Shown: piece after piece, positions 9,713 through 20,374 of the stretch
How the letters are laid out: the number at the start of each line of letters is the position of its first letter
How positions within the stretch are numbered: the first letter of the stretch is position 1
Source of the DNA: Rhizoclosmatium globosum
Taxonomy: Eukaryota; Chytridiomycota; Chytridiomycetes; Chytridiales; Chytriomycetaceae
NCBI GenBank assembly: GCA_002104985.1
Contig: MCGO01000038.1
Coordinates: forward strand, 1-64,000
Reading direction: 5' to 3'
Length of the DNA: 64,000 nt
Program-made: the position numbers and the translations under genes
Notes under the pieces: model-generated
What the model saw: only the letters and a program-made list of their open reading frames with translations
Database searches by the model: none
What the model was told of the DNA's origin: nothing

Positions 9713-11118
9713 TCATTCATCACGGATATCTCCATCCACCTTTCCACCGCTTCGCACAGCCTTCACAACCATTTGCATAATCAAGAATCCCCAGTTCAAA
9801 TTCAATAGCTGCAGAACCCACAAGCAACTCAAACAGATCCAAAAGTACTTTGAGTATCCTCGTGGCATCCGTTCGCCGTCTTCATACACTCCGTATGGGA
9901 TACACGCACTGATGACGTAGTACGGGAAAATAAAGTTTCGAGTTACAAGGAATGTGAGCGCAAAGACTGCAAAGAAGATATCGGCCATCTGTTAAAATCG
10001 AGTCATTAATTATCATCAGGAAGATCTGGGTCAACAAACCATTTGCCTTTTGCAATACAACCAACACTTTGCAAATTCCTGCGAATATCAAAGTCGTTTA
10101 GTTCAGGAGAAACTATGCAGAGTTTGGAACTCACCATAATCGGATCTGCTGTATCATGAAGCAGCAGAATCACGGCTCCAATACGAGTAAAGCTTGTAAA
10201 GTATGAAACTCCCATAACAGCCAGCGTGCACACATGGTGTGTGAACATTTGCCAAAAGTCGGACTGCTTTGGTTCGTAAAAGATTGTGTACAGTTGGTAG
10301 GCATAGTTTCCGAATCCAATGTTGTAATAGATCTTCATCATATTGCTGAAGTTGTGAGGTTTAGAGTCAATAAGGATGTGGTTGGTTGAGGGGAATGCCT
10401 TACTTTGTGAAGTGAGGGTAGCCCTTGAAGTAGAGCTCTGGCGTACTCCACCAGTCTTCCGTTGATAAAGTGTACACTCCAACACAGACTGTGATGACAT
10501 AGACAGTCAGTTTCCAAAGGGCAAGTTGAAGCTTTGATCGCTCTTTTTCAACGCTCGTCAATGTAACTGGGGTCTCTGCTTCTTCCTCCACAACGACTTC
10601 TGATGCTTCTGCTGGCTGATCATTTGATGAAGGTTTTCGTTTCCTCAGTCCGGCGGCAGAAACAGAGGCGGGGGTTGACTTTGTTGAAGTTGATTGTTTG
10701 GATGAAACCGTTGCTTGCTGAACCGGATCTTGGATAAGGTAATGCGAAAGTGGCTAATGAGAAAGAGAGTGATCAGTATTTGTGTCTTGTGGACAAATGA
10801 AAAGGAGGAGCCCGGATTGAGGCAAGGCACAGATGGACTCATCAGGCCCTTGCACCTCCCACAACCTTCATCTTAATCCAACACAGCTTCACAACACACC
10901 TTAATGAATCCACGGTACACAACAAAGTGAGTTACAGCCCAAAACAGAACCCATAGTATACCAGAATATATATCTTCCGGAAGAACCAGATCCGGGTTCA
11001 AAGGCGACGGTTTCGGATCAGAGGCTTTAGGTAGATGTGAATCCCGGTTCATGGCAGCCTCAAGGTGTGCAGGGGATGTGAAGAGCATAAGCTCGGCAAT
11101 CCGAGTCAGTGGGTTCAT
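9713..11118 (-). CDS. Ceramide synthase (LAG1/LAC1, TLC domain)
   Basis: Five exons (10900..11118, 10404..10753, 10135..10345, 10040..10078, 9713..9988) join in phase to about 364 residues with no frame break. The Lag1p catalytic motif is complete: MFTHHVCTLAVMGVSYFTSF with the essential His pair, followed by RIGAVILLLHDTADPIM and, across a splice site, EFAKC. Exon 4 is only 39 nt and is required to complete this motif. The second exon adds a Ser/Pro-rich cytosolic loop. The enzyme N-acylates sphingoid bases with acyl-CoA in the ER to form ceramides. The C-terminal tail is acidic and basic mixed (GKVDGDIRDE). The last three introns are 51-58 nt; intron 1 is 146 nt. Its neighbour at 5688 supplies the free sphingoid base. 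Confidence 0.93.
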
Positions 11119-11442
11119 ATTGATCAGATTTGATCAAGAGCAAGGCACCCAGCAATACAAGTGTTTGAATTGAGACAGATCTGTCAACGATAGCGCGAAG
11201 TTGCAACGCTATTGGCTGACTTTAGACTGTTGTGGGAACGGACGACAAAAAATCGAAGGATGAGCCACCCAATTTCGCCCACACAAAGTCAGGCCATGCT
11301 TTGGGGCTGCGGCGATGCAACTTTATCGCTGTAATAAATTCAGGGAAAATATGGTATACATAAGCTCTTTATTCGGAGGACTCTCCTCTTCAATTTCAAC
11401 AAAGCTAAATAAAATAACATACACAAAAGTGCTGACACTATC
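11119..11442. other. Intergenic gap, ceramide synthase 5' / RAE1 3'
   Basis: The 324 bases hold the promoter of the minus-strand ceramide synthase gene and the 3' end of RAE1. An AATAAA-like AAATAAAATAAC occurs at 11406 on the plus strand. No gene is visible. Confidence 0.4.
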
Positions 11443-12963
11443 TTAGCGCTTGGGCTTCGCTGGCTTTGGTTTCACGTCTTCGTCTTTGGTTGCATGCAAA
11501 AAGATCTTGTTGGGCGTACCCTGGGCGTAGTGCTCGTGTCCCTTGCCCCAATCATAACTAGCAGCATAGGCGAAAATAGTTCCATTTCTGTTGAAAGCAG
11601 TGGCGCTGATGCTGCTGCCAACGGCAGGGAATGGTTTGAGACGTTGCTTGGAGTCCTTGTCCCAGAAACTGAATGTTCCGTCTCCTCCCTATGAATAATT
11701 TAAGTGCTCTGAAGACCACTGATTCGGAAATCGATACTTACGGCAGTCGAGAAAGTTCCGTAAGTTGGATGGAAGGAGATCGCATTCACCGCATGCACAT
11801 TATTCTTGTCTGGTAATGGAAACTGTCAGCAAACAATCGCAGAACGAGATTGCAACAAACCATCACGATGACACTTGAAGGAGAAATCCAACGCAGAATC
11901 CTTGTCCTCCGCCATTTTGATTCCCACACGTCCTTCAATAGATCCAATAGCAAATCCAGTCGCGTTTGGGAAACACGCCACAACACGAGTTTGCCATTTT
12001 AGCGGAGAAGTCAATTGCTGTCCGATTCAATATCAATATCTCAGCAATTCAAATTGTCTGAGCAGTCACCTTGAAGACTTGAGAGGAGCGTTAAGGTTGT
12101 AAATCATGAGGTGACGTTCGGCCGTTGCCACAACCATCAAAGGTTGCTGTACGTCCATCGAGTATACACGCTCAGGCATTTGAAGAGTGAATGCGGGATT
12201 GGGAGTTCTCAAGTCCCAGTACTAGGGAATCGAGCATAAGCAGACTTTTGGTTGGCGAAGTGACTCTACCTTGACAGTTTTATCCCAACTACCCGTCACA
12301 ATCATAGTTCCAGGACTTCCCACATTTCCACGAATCTGGCACATGAAATAGGAGCATCGTGGCCAGCAACTTGACTGCTTTGGCCGTTGTGATGTCCATC
12401 ATTTTTCCAGCTTGTCAGCCCCTAAGAAATAAATGCCTCAGTAACTCGTCGTCAATTGATGAATTGATTCAATAAGCACCTCCCGAGAACAGCTTAGTTC
12501 CATCCTGCAAAGAGAGCATCAGAAGCCAAACGCAACCAACAAGCACAATACCTTGCTCCAAGTGCAGCACAGCGACGGGCATCGTGCTGAATCGCGGCCT
12601 TTGGACTGTGCTTCCGTTTCCCTGGACCTCCCAAATGCGGGTCTTGTTCGAATTCGAAGTGTGTTAGTGACAGTGTTCGCAGTTGTTGGTCGCTTCGCCG
12701 GGGTTCACCTGGTTGTCGAACGACGAGGCTGCGAGAAGATCGGCGGCCGGCGAGAACGAAAGATCCGAAATGCCGTCGGTTGGCGGCGACGAGACCTGGT
12801 TGGTTCGTTGGTTGGTTGGTTGGTTGTGCGTTGGTGAGTTGGTTAGTTAGGGCTCAGGGGGGTAGCCAGAGCATTAAACTGCTTTCGCTTTGATGCTATC
12901 CCACGCGAGAAGGGCTTAACTTGCCTCAAAGTCCTTTGGCGGTTGGGCCAAAGTGTTGAGCAT
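11443..12963 (-). CDS. RAE1: mRNA export factor RAE1/GLE2 (WD40 propeller)
   Basis: About nine exons spell a RAE1/GLE2 protein. The start is [13 protein letters not shown] (12925..12963), then [96 protein letters not shown] and [16 protein letters not shown]. Every one of these is a conserved RAE1 blade segment, in order. RAE1 binds nucleoporins at the nuclear pore and supports mRNA export. Intron 1 has a GC donor (GAG|GCAAGT, 12924) and a GGTT-repeat tract before its acceptor. Between about 12330 and 12565 the reading moves frame at least three times by one base; downstream exons are intact. The family call is firm; the central blades need sequence correction. Confidence 0.88.
12797..12838 (+). 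repeat. GGTT microsatellite in RAE1 intron 1
   Basis: Imperfect GGTT units run through TGGTTGGTTCGTTGGTTGG and on to 12838, giving AACC on the RAE1 coding strand just before its acceptor. The repeat probably acts as the pyrimidine-containing tract of that splice site. Confidence 0.7.
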
Positions 12964-13028
12964 TTTGGTGTCGAAAAAACAACAAACTGTTCTGAATACT
13001 ATTCTTCTGTGATTGCTTGGACTAAAGA

Positions 13029-13956
13029 ATGACTATTTCTCCATTGTTTTCTGACACTCGAGACACCGTTCAAATGTCTCTGTCGAATCTCCCGACGGAA
13101 ACCATCAGCAACATCCTACAATTCCTTCCATTTGCAACTGTACTGAAACTACGCCTTCTCACGCGTCGATTCTCGCAAGTCATCCATGGCGACGATCCTT
13201 TGCATCGATTTACACGATTTGACTCAGTCAAAGAGTTTCTCGACTCAGTTCAGGGAATATCTTCACGACTTATATCAGAGTATTTTCGACTTCGCTTTAT
13301 CTTAGAAGCTTTAGTCGTGGTACTCTCGCCGATTGGGTTCTGGAAAGAATAATACAAACAAACTCAAGATATCTTCTTCCAAGAATGGGGAAAGCTTGCC
13401 ATATAGTGCAACTTCGCTCGTAATTGATGGTATGGTCTCTGAAATCGCTGTACGAGCAAGAGATGGAAAGGAACTGATCGGTGTTGCTCGTGTGAAACTG
13501 ACTGCAGTTGAAAACTTTGGAATCGAAGGTGTGTACCTCTGTTAATACCTTCCAAACAGTTGTTTTTAATACTTTATTTAGGAGGTGTGAGAATATACGC
13601 CAAATCATGTTTTATTATGATTCCAGTTTCATCAATTCAACTTGCCAAACGGTTCAGCATGTGGGATCCAGGTTATGTCACTTTACTCTTGGAAAACAAC
13701 AAGACAAGCCTTCTCCGTTTTCTCCCGATAATCCGGTCGTCAGTTTACTTTCAAGTTCCCCTGAGAACAGGGAAACCGACCGCTCTTTCCAAAGTCTATT
13801 TCTCGAACAGGTTATTTTGGTGATCCTGGGATGCGCTATATCCCTTGCGACAATAATTTAAGCCAATATCTCGAAGCCGTCTTCAATGAAGGCCTCAAGA
13901 TTGAGTTTCTTGCCGATTGTAATATTGGGTTCTGCCCCGAAAATGATTCGAACTAG
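13029..13956 (+). CDS. F-box protein without recognised repeats
   Basis: An F-box is plain near the N terminus: SNLPTETISNILQFLPFATV followed by LKLRLLTRRFSQVI. Translation may begin at 13029 or at the ATG at 13074, four codons before the motif. The rest must be assembled from several exons or frames: RGTLADWVLERIIQTNSRY near 13310, then SATSLVIDGMVSEIAVRARD, a probable intron ending TTTAG near 13580, FSMWDPGYVTLLLENNK, and a last piece GYFGDPGMRYIPCDNNLSQY ending at 13956. The C-terminal part resembles no domain I know. It differs from the LRR-bearing F-box family of this window in lacking KKHYT and LRRs. Exon structure is tentative, and base errors may be mixed with true introns. Confidence 0.55.
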
Positions 13957-14262
13957 CCACTCCTACATCTATAGACTGGGATATATATTCATACAATAGC
14001 CCCCACATGATATTAATATCGAGAGAATACGAGAAAGCTCGGACAAATATCAAATATCTGGACTGGAACGAGGGGAGGTTCAGTTTGTTTGGTTGGTGGA
14101 ACGCATGGCTCAGAAAACGAAGTCTGCACTACTCAAATCATTTCTTATTTGCGGATGCTGGGAAGTCGATGGATTGAATTGTACGCGTGATTTACATAAA
14201 CGCCTTTTTTGAAACGGAGAATCTCTACTTGATATCGCCCTCACACCTAAAATACCAACCCA
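13957..14262. promoter_or_regulatory. Promoter region of the membrane-CNBD gene
   Basis: These 306 bases lie between two genes on the same strand. They include ATATATATTCATAC near 13980. No gene or known site was found. Confidence 0.3.
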
Positions 14263-17200
14263 ATGTCAGAAAACAAAGAGGTCAAGTTTAAAGACGACAA
14301 GGCAACTTCGAGTCAGATGGCGTTTCTGCAACAAGATCCTTACAAGCAAACATCGCCAAACGCGTCTCCAAATCCGAGGCGAAAAGTATTGAGGGCAGCG
14401 ACTTCAGAAGAACCTGCTCGCACAGTGATATTGACGCTGATTCAAATCTGAGCTTTGTTCAAAGGCGCAAAATGAGTCTTGGACAAGCTTTAGTGGATTC
14501 TGATAATGACAACCAACTCTCTTTTGCGGCACAGCGAAAATTGCGAAGCAGAAGTCCCTCCATGAAGGTCACAAAGCCAACCTCTCCAGCTCTAGTCGGC
14601 TTTTCAAGTGGCGTTTCGGGAAAGAAATCTGAGTTTAGTTTCCCTCAACTTCCCCCCCAGAAATTGTATATCGTTCAGATGATCTCAACATTCCACCTGT
14701 TCCCAAGAAAAAAGTATCGATTGATTTTACAGCTAGCAACAGCATCGTAGCTGAAAATTCAAGGAATACAAGTTTTTCTCCAACTCTTCAAGCCCATTGT
14801 CCCTCTCTTGATGTGGACACCAGCCAAACCCAGCTCACTTTTGCTCAAAAGCGTAAAATGAGCCTTCATTCAAAACAGCCATCAATCGAGTTGGAAAACT
14901 CTCCAAATTTTGATCCATACACCGATTTTCAAACACAGAAATACACGAGCAATGAATCCAACATTTCTGAAAACCAGCAGAATCCACTATCTCTACCAAT
15001 CACATCCATCAGAAGATCGTCTTTGATTCCAAAGGAGACAAGTATCAAAGAAATCTCAAATCAGAATATTCAGGCTGTGAAATTGGGAGATGCAACTGGA
15101 ACACAACCAAATGTTTCAAAACAATACCACAATATCAATACAAATCACAGCCACACAGTCACAATGCCATTGCACGACGGACCCCAGAAGCTAACTCGGT
15201 CTGTCCCTGAACCGGAGCCAACGCGTTATTCTGCTGCAAGCAGCTATGTTTCTTTGAGAAGATCACAGACGGATCATTCCGCTTATTTCAAGGAAGAAGA
15301 AATCGAACCACCAGGGAAATATCATCCTGTTATCCAGTGGCTGTTCGAGCGACAAGCAAAACTAATGGAATCATCGGTTTTCATCAGTTTTATTGGCATT
15401 ATTGCTAGCGACCGTGTTAAACTTCTTGTTTGCTTGATTGTCGTTTTGATGGCTCATATCACATTGGTAAGACGGAACGGCAAAACGTTGGTTCTTCGTG
15501 CAACTAAACGCGTTTATAATTAGATTGTAGTTTTCATCATTACAATCACAACTGTGATGCCGGGTATCTGGGTGTACAATTTTTGCAGATCTTCGTGATT
15601 GGTATGACACTCATTGCTCACAACGCTTCACACACCATCTCGGCATCGTCACAACGTCAATTGCCGCAGGAAATTTAGTTCGCGGACATATCACCATGCT
15701 AGAGCTTGGCGATTTTTGGATTCATGGATCTCATGCACCAGCGCACAGCGTTACATTTGCGAGCTCATTAATCGAGCTGATTGCGGACGTTATTGTCATT
15801 AGCAGTAGTATCTCGTTCACCTGGAAACCCGTCCAAACAAAAATCAAAACAGACTTGTGCCAACCACCCATGTACACAAATGCAGTCCTACCAAAAGGAA
15901 TAGACCCTCAAAACTATATTCAAGGAGACGTTGATTTCGCAGAAGTATATAATTACGGATTACCTCTTGCAGATGGGCTTTGGGAGGGTGGGCAGGTTGG
16001 CCGTTGTCAGACCCGTTCGAAACCTTCCAAATCCAAAGCAGCGGTCCCGTCTACGTAATTCAAGTTGTTTGCGATAACGGAACACCAGCCCCGATCTTGA
16101 TTACGGGCTCGCAACGCTCGTGAATGCAACGCTTATTGAATCCGATGATCGATCCATGTTTCTCGAAATCGCGCTTACTATGCCGCCGGGGAGTGTATGG
16201 GACGATCGTGGGGATGTGCTTGTGAATACGACTATGGTTCAAATTTGTTCGAGTCTGTTGACAATGTCGCATGGTGAGGTTGCGTTTAATTTTGTGGCGG
16301 ATCAGTGGCAGATGGTTACGAATGGGCAGGTGCAGAGTGTTAGAAGTCCTAATGGCGGGTTTCACGCGGAACAGCCAACTTCTATTAAGCAGTATACTAC
16401 GGACGCTCATGCTGCGTTTCAAAGCTATCCTGACAAGTATCAGGCCTTGCCATTGGTTCAAGAAACTGTTCTTTTGATGTTGAGCAATGCGGCTTATTAT
16501 CCGTCACAAGGAGCAACATTTTGTAACCTTTTTTCGGAGGAACGCTTCCTGATGGATATTATCACACTGCTTATACATTTCAGGGAGTTGCGACTGCCAT
16601 TGGAGCGTCGGCACATTTTGCAATGATGCAGTATGGCACGGGGAAACAGTGGACTGTGACTATTACGGATATGCAGGTGCTGGACTTCTTGAAATTCCAG
16701 AACTCGGTGTCTGGCTATCAACAGTCAGCTCAATTGTTTGCTGTATGGTTAACTGTTTGAGATTCTTTGGTGGTAAGCTCTTATTCAAAGTCTTAACCAC
16801 CAAACTAATAACCTATAAGGTTTATGGCTCAGATGGGATTACACCACCACGCATACCGTCGAGCACGTCGAGCCCTACGAAATCCAATTCGTTTCGCGAT
16901 GGATGCGTCTGAAATGCTTGCTCTCGGAATGAAAGCCGGGGAGCAAGAAGACGATGTCTGTGATGTGACCACATCCAAAGCGATTGAAGAGCTCGGATCT
17001 ACTAAAGTTATGTATGGCGAAGATTTACTCACCAAAGACTTATTCCATGGCCACTTGAAGATTGGCGAAAAGGGGCGAGTGAAAGCGATTTTGCAAGATA
17101 GAGCCTATGGAACAGTTCACGACGATGAATTAGCGGATTTAGATGAGCTTATGAAAAATGGAGCTGCAGCCAAATTTATGAAGGGTGGGCGAAGTGCAAA

Positions 17201-17642
17201 GGATCAACAGGCCTTTAACTTGATTGCATTGAAGGGAATCATAAAACGAGTACCGTTTCTACAACGCGAAACTGGAGACGGCCGTGACGATTGTTTCAAT
17301 CCCAAATTGCGAACGCTTTGCATATTCGACTCTGTAAAAAAAGGAATATGTTTGTAGGAAGGGTGAACTGGGCAATGAAATGTACTTTATAGTTTCTGGA
17401 AAATACGATGTAATTGTTGATAAGATTGTGGTGCTACATTGGAAGAGGGTAGCTTCTTTGGTGAATTGGCATTGCTCGGGCATGTTCCACGGGCGGCTGA
17501 TATTCGCTGTAAGGTTGCAGGGCGGCTTTATGGCTTGTATCAGGAAGAATTTGCGGCGATTATCAAGCAGTATGATGACGTGAAGCAGAAGATTGATATC
17601 ATTGCGCTCGAACGTATGGCACAACTGAAACAAAAACAATAA
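14263..17642 (+). CDS. Large multi-pass membrane protein with C-terminal cyclic-nucleotide-binding domain
   Basis: The N-terminal 400 residues are polar and disordered, and repeat a short basic motif (LSFVQRRKMSL, LSFAAQRKLRS, LTFAQKRKMSL). Membrane segments follow (FISFIGIIASDRVKLLVCLIVVLMA, then IVVFIITITTVMPGIWV after an intron whose acceptor is at 15521-15524). A soluble, probably extracellular region of roughly 300 residues (from LIELIADVIVISSS to about 16650) precedes another helix (GVWLSTVSSIVCCMVNCL). The cytosolic tail runs through NPIRFAMDASEMLALGM into KRVPFLQRETGDGRDDCF, GNEMYFIVSGKYDVIV and FFGELALLGHVPRAADIRC: a CNBD with its phosphate-binding cassette. Frame steps occur at a C7 run (14650-14657) and near 15960, 16060 and 17360. 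Two genes fused by my reading cannot be excluded, but one open frame (16824..17357) crosses the boundary. Confidence 0.5.
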
Positions 17643-17721
17643 ACTTTGGATATCTTTGTCCATGTACTCTTTTATTCTACAAAACTTGATCTCCAATCCC
17701 ATATAAATAAAATACCAATAA

Positions 17722-18616
17722 CTATACAACAAAATTCGCTTGTGCCATAACCCTATGCACTCTCACCCCAACCCCTTGAAACGAAAACGGATTCTCCGAG
17801 TTACTCAATGGAGACAAACTCCGTTTCCCACCACGAAACGCCAACTCCTTGACGTCCACGCCTGGTCCCGCAACGGTAGCCGGTGACGCCCCTTAACAGC
17901 CACAACGCCGTTTAAGCGAAGAGAAGACCGACGGTTCTGGAACCAGAACATGACTTGTCGTTCTGTGAGGTTCAACTTTGCAGCGATTTGGGCGCGGAAC
18001 TTTGTGGAGGGGAATGGGTTTGATTCAAAGATTTTCAGGAGGAATGCGAGTTCTGTTGGTGTTGCACGGAATCTTGGTTTCTTTGAGGAGGAGGAAGATG
18101 GTGTGAGGGTGACGATGGGTATGGTGATGATGGGTTTGTTGTTGTGGAGGTGATGGGGTTGGTTGAAGTTGAACTTTTAGGGGAGGCGGTGGATGGTGTT
18201 GAGAGGGATGTTGTTGAAGATGGGGTTGTGGTTGTTGTGGTTGTTGGGGTGTGAAGTTGTTGGAAGGGGTTCAACTGGAATTGAAGGAAAGCGGGGTCCA
18301 TGGGTGAGATGGATGGGAGAGATGGGTATGCGGAGAGAAGTAGTGGGTCCCAGACTTGGTAATCGAATGGCAGTGAAGTCATTGGCGCGGCAGATGAGAG
18401 GTCCATGGCAGAATAGGTAGAGGAGATGGTCGACTGGAGAGTATCAGCAAACAAGTCAGTAGTCATCAGCATTGGGAGAGCAGGTTTCATTCGTTGCAGC
18501 TCTGGCGACGACATGGCCGAGATTGTGGAGAGCTTTTCTTCGGAAGGGGTTTGGAGGAGAGGATGAAGGGCAATGTTTGCAGCTTCGAAAGATGCATTAA
18601 GGTCTTCAGTAGTCAT
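17722..18616 (-). CDS. Homeodomain transcription factor
   Basis: The N-terminal 170 residues (MTTEDLNASFEAANIALHP) are Ser/Thr/Pro-rich, a likely activation region. A homeodomain follows near 17930-18085: it opens with KKPRFRATPTELAFLLKIFE, continues LTERQVMFWFQNRRSSLR, and has the invariant W-F-x-N-x-R of helix 3. The step into the homeodomain frame is one base off near 18090 and may be a short intron (possible donor in AAAAGTTCAAC, acceptor CTCAAAG). A second step lies in the G4/C4 run at 17889-17892, after which GVDVKELAFRGGKRSLSPLS continues to a stop at 17722. Fungal homeodomain proteins of this typical (non-TALE) type often govern development. It is convergent with the CNBD gene, with only 79 bases between stops. 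Confidence 0.8.
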
Positions 18617-18973
18617 CCAGTCTCCTCCTATCTTCGGGTGTGTTTGATGTGAAGAAAAGCAAGGGGTATTTCAAACGCGCCCCAGTTTCGGGAGTATGTT
18701 TCTGAAGCTGAAACACGCTAATCTGAAACACTGGATTCGACAACCACGTTTTAATATTCCGAACATGAGATTAGTCAACTTATTCTGATTGTGCTGAGAG
18801 AAAGTTCTTGTGGGCCAAGCACTTCCCCAGCCCCCCCACCACTTGAAGAATGGCCTACGTGCACCCGCTGTACCTCCGTAGCAAGCCGCGGATGCAATTC
18901 CGGCACCGACACTGGAGAGAAGGAGATCGAGAGCGGGAAAGAGAGCGAGAAAGAGAAGAGTGATTGGGTGTGG
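18617..18973. other. Gap between homeobox start and the next gene
   Basis: These 357 bases carry the homeobox promoter and possibly the 5' exon of the following gene. An ATG at 18850 opens MAYVHPLYLRSKPRMQFRHR and an Arg/Glu-repeat tail (GAGAGCGAGAAAGAG), which could be a first exon. I could not connect it with certainty. Confidence 0.35.
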
Positions 18974-20196
18974 ATGGTGGTTCTGTTTCAACCGCCGCTT
19001 CCTTCTTCTTCTTCTTCAAAATCAAACCAAACAACTCGTGGCTGTTCCCGCAATTGTTCGCTTCGATTAAAAGAGGCGCGGCGACTTCGGCGATCGGCAA
19101 AGGCGGAACTCGTTGTCACCGAACTGAACAAGTGCCTTGTCGACTGGTTCAAACGACCCGTCTCCTTCTTCGATGCTCAAAATGCCGAGTTTGAATTGAA
19201 GGGACTGGCGGCGGGTGCCGACTCGAGAGAGATGGTGCGTGCGTGGGCTCTCTTAAACCACCGATTAAACACTCTCAGGAACAAGATGCTGAATACGTGA
19301 AAGAAAGTCTGGCTACACTCATGCGACTGAGATCGGCTTTGGTTCACTCAATTGGTCGCATTGATGAACTCGCAAACCATGAGAAAACAAAGCTTGTTTC
19401 TCAAAAGACTATCAATCACACGCGTGAAGTCGAAGCGCGTTCAAAGCGTAACAAAGCTGCAACTGCTGTGAAATTGGAACCTGAAAACGCGTCTGCTTCT
19501 ACGTCTCCTTGTGTTGCGGCCCCTTTAACCCCGTCAGGACCACCACCAAGTTATTCTTCTGTCCCTCACTCCATACCTTCCTCTCCTTCTTCCTCAATCG
19601 GTGTAAAGCGTCCTGCTCCATCAAAAATTGATATGGATACATACAGAAAGAGAGTAAAGGCTGCCATGCTATCTGGCGCCTCATATTCTGTTGTTTCACC
19701 ACAAAGTCCAACTCCAACATCAACTCAAAATCTCACTCACCCTCTTCCTTTGCGTCCTTCACCTTCGACTATTTCTTTCCCTCAAGCTGTTGCGCTTGCG
19801 ACTCAACCCGTTCATTCAGTACCTGTGAAACAAGAACCAACCACTTCAACCCCAGCAAGCAAAACAAAACTCATGAAATACCTTCCAGCAAAAATTCTTC
19901 AAGAACTTCCTGCTACGACCACCACCCCACAGATATCCAAGAAAGTGATTCAGATTCCACCACTGTGTCTCCCAACTCCGCCCCCACTCACCTCAACGTT
20001 AACGCCCTCTACAATTCATAATACAATTAAGGTTGAAGGGGATTCTACTCAACTACTGGTATCTGTTGAAGATGACGGTTGGGAAGATGTTCTTCAAGTT
20101 CCGGTTGTTCGAAGTAAGCCTCCAATTGTCAAAGAAGAGCAACGTGAAATCAGGGATAGTTATCGTGAAGAAGATGGTTGTATTGTTATTGATTGA
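18974..20196 (+). CDS. Uncharacterised, nuclear-looking protein with SUMO-type motifs
   Basis: I do not recognise a family. Exon 1 (start at 18974 is the first in-frame ATG; an upstream exon is possible) carries KEARRLRRSAKAELVVTELN and FKRPVSFFDAQNAEFELKGL. A 44-nt intron (19235..19278, GTGCGT...CTCAG) joins in phase to EQDAEYVKESLATLMRLRSA, a helical, probably coiled segment, followed by a basic patch (EARSKRNKAA). The remaining 230 residues are Pro/Ser/Thr-rich and disordered. Four psi-K-x-E sites are spread through it (VKLE, VKQE, IKVE, VKEE) and the last residues, EDGCIVID, look like a SUMO-interacting motif. These short motifs suggest a SUMO-regulated nuclear or chromatin protein, by inference only. 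Confidence 0.55.
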
Positions 20197-20374
20197 TTCA
20201 TGGGTCGTTTTGCTGTGATTTGTGTCGATACCCAAGAATGCCTTTGTTGCTGTATCTTCTATACCCCAACGGAATCCTTTTCTATTATTATACCCAATAC
20301 GCTTATTCAAATGAAATGAATTATTTCTTCCACTGCCTTTCTCAACTTTCGTAATGTAAATCTCTGACACAAAA

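Noticed and set aside
12530..12840. Plus-strand Arg-rich frame at 12553..12837
   Set aside because: Antisense to RAE1 exons 2 and 3 and the GGTT repeat, no supporting motif.
17259..17732. Minus-strand frame of 157 codons
   Set aside because: It is antisense to the CNBD of the membrane protein and has no domain.
18671..18991. Minus-strand frame with an N-terminal hydrophobic stretch
   Set aside because: It overlaps the 5' part of the plus-strand unknown gene and includes Ser/Arg low complexity; no homology recognised.
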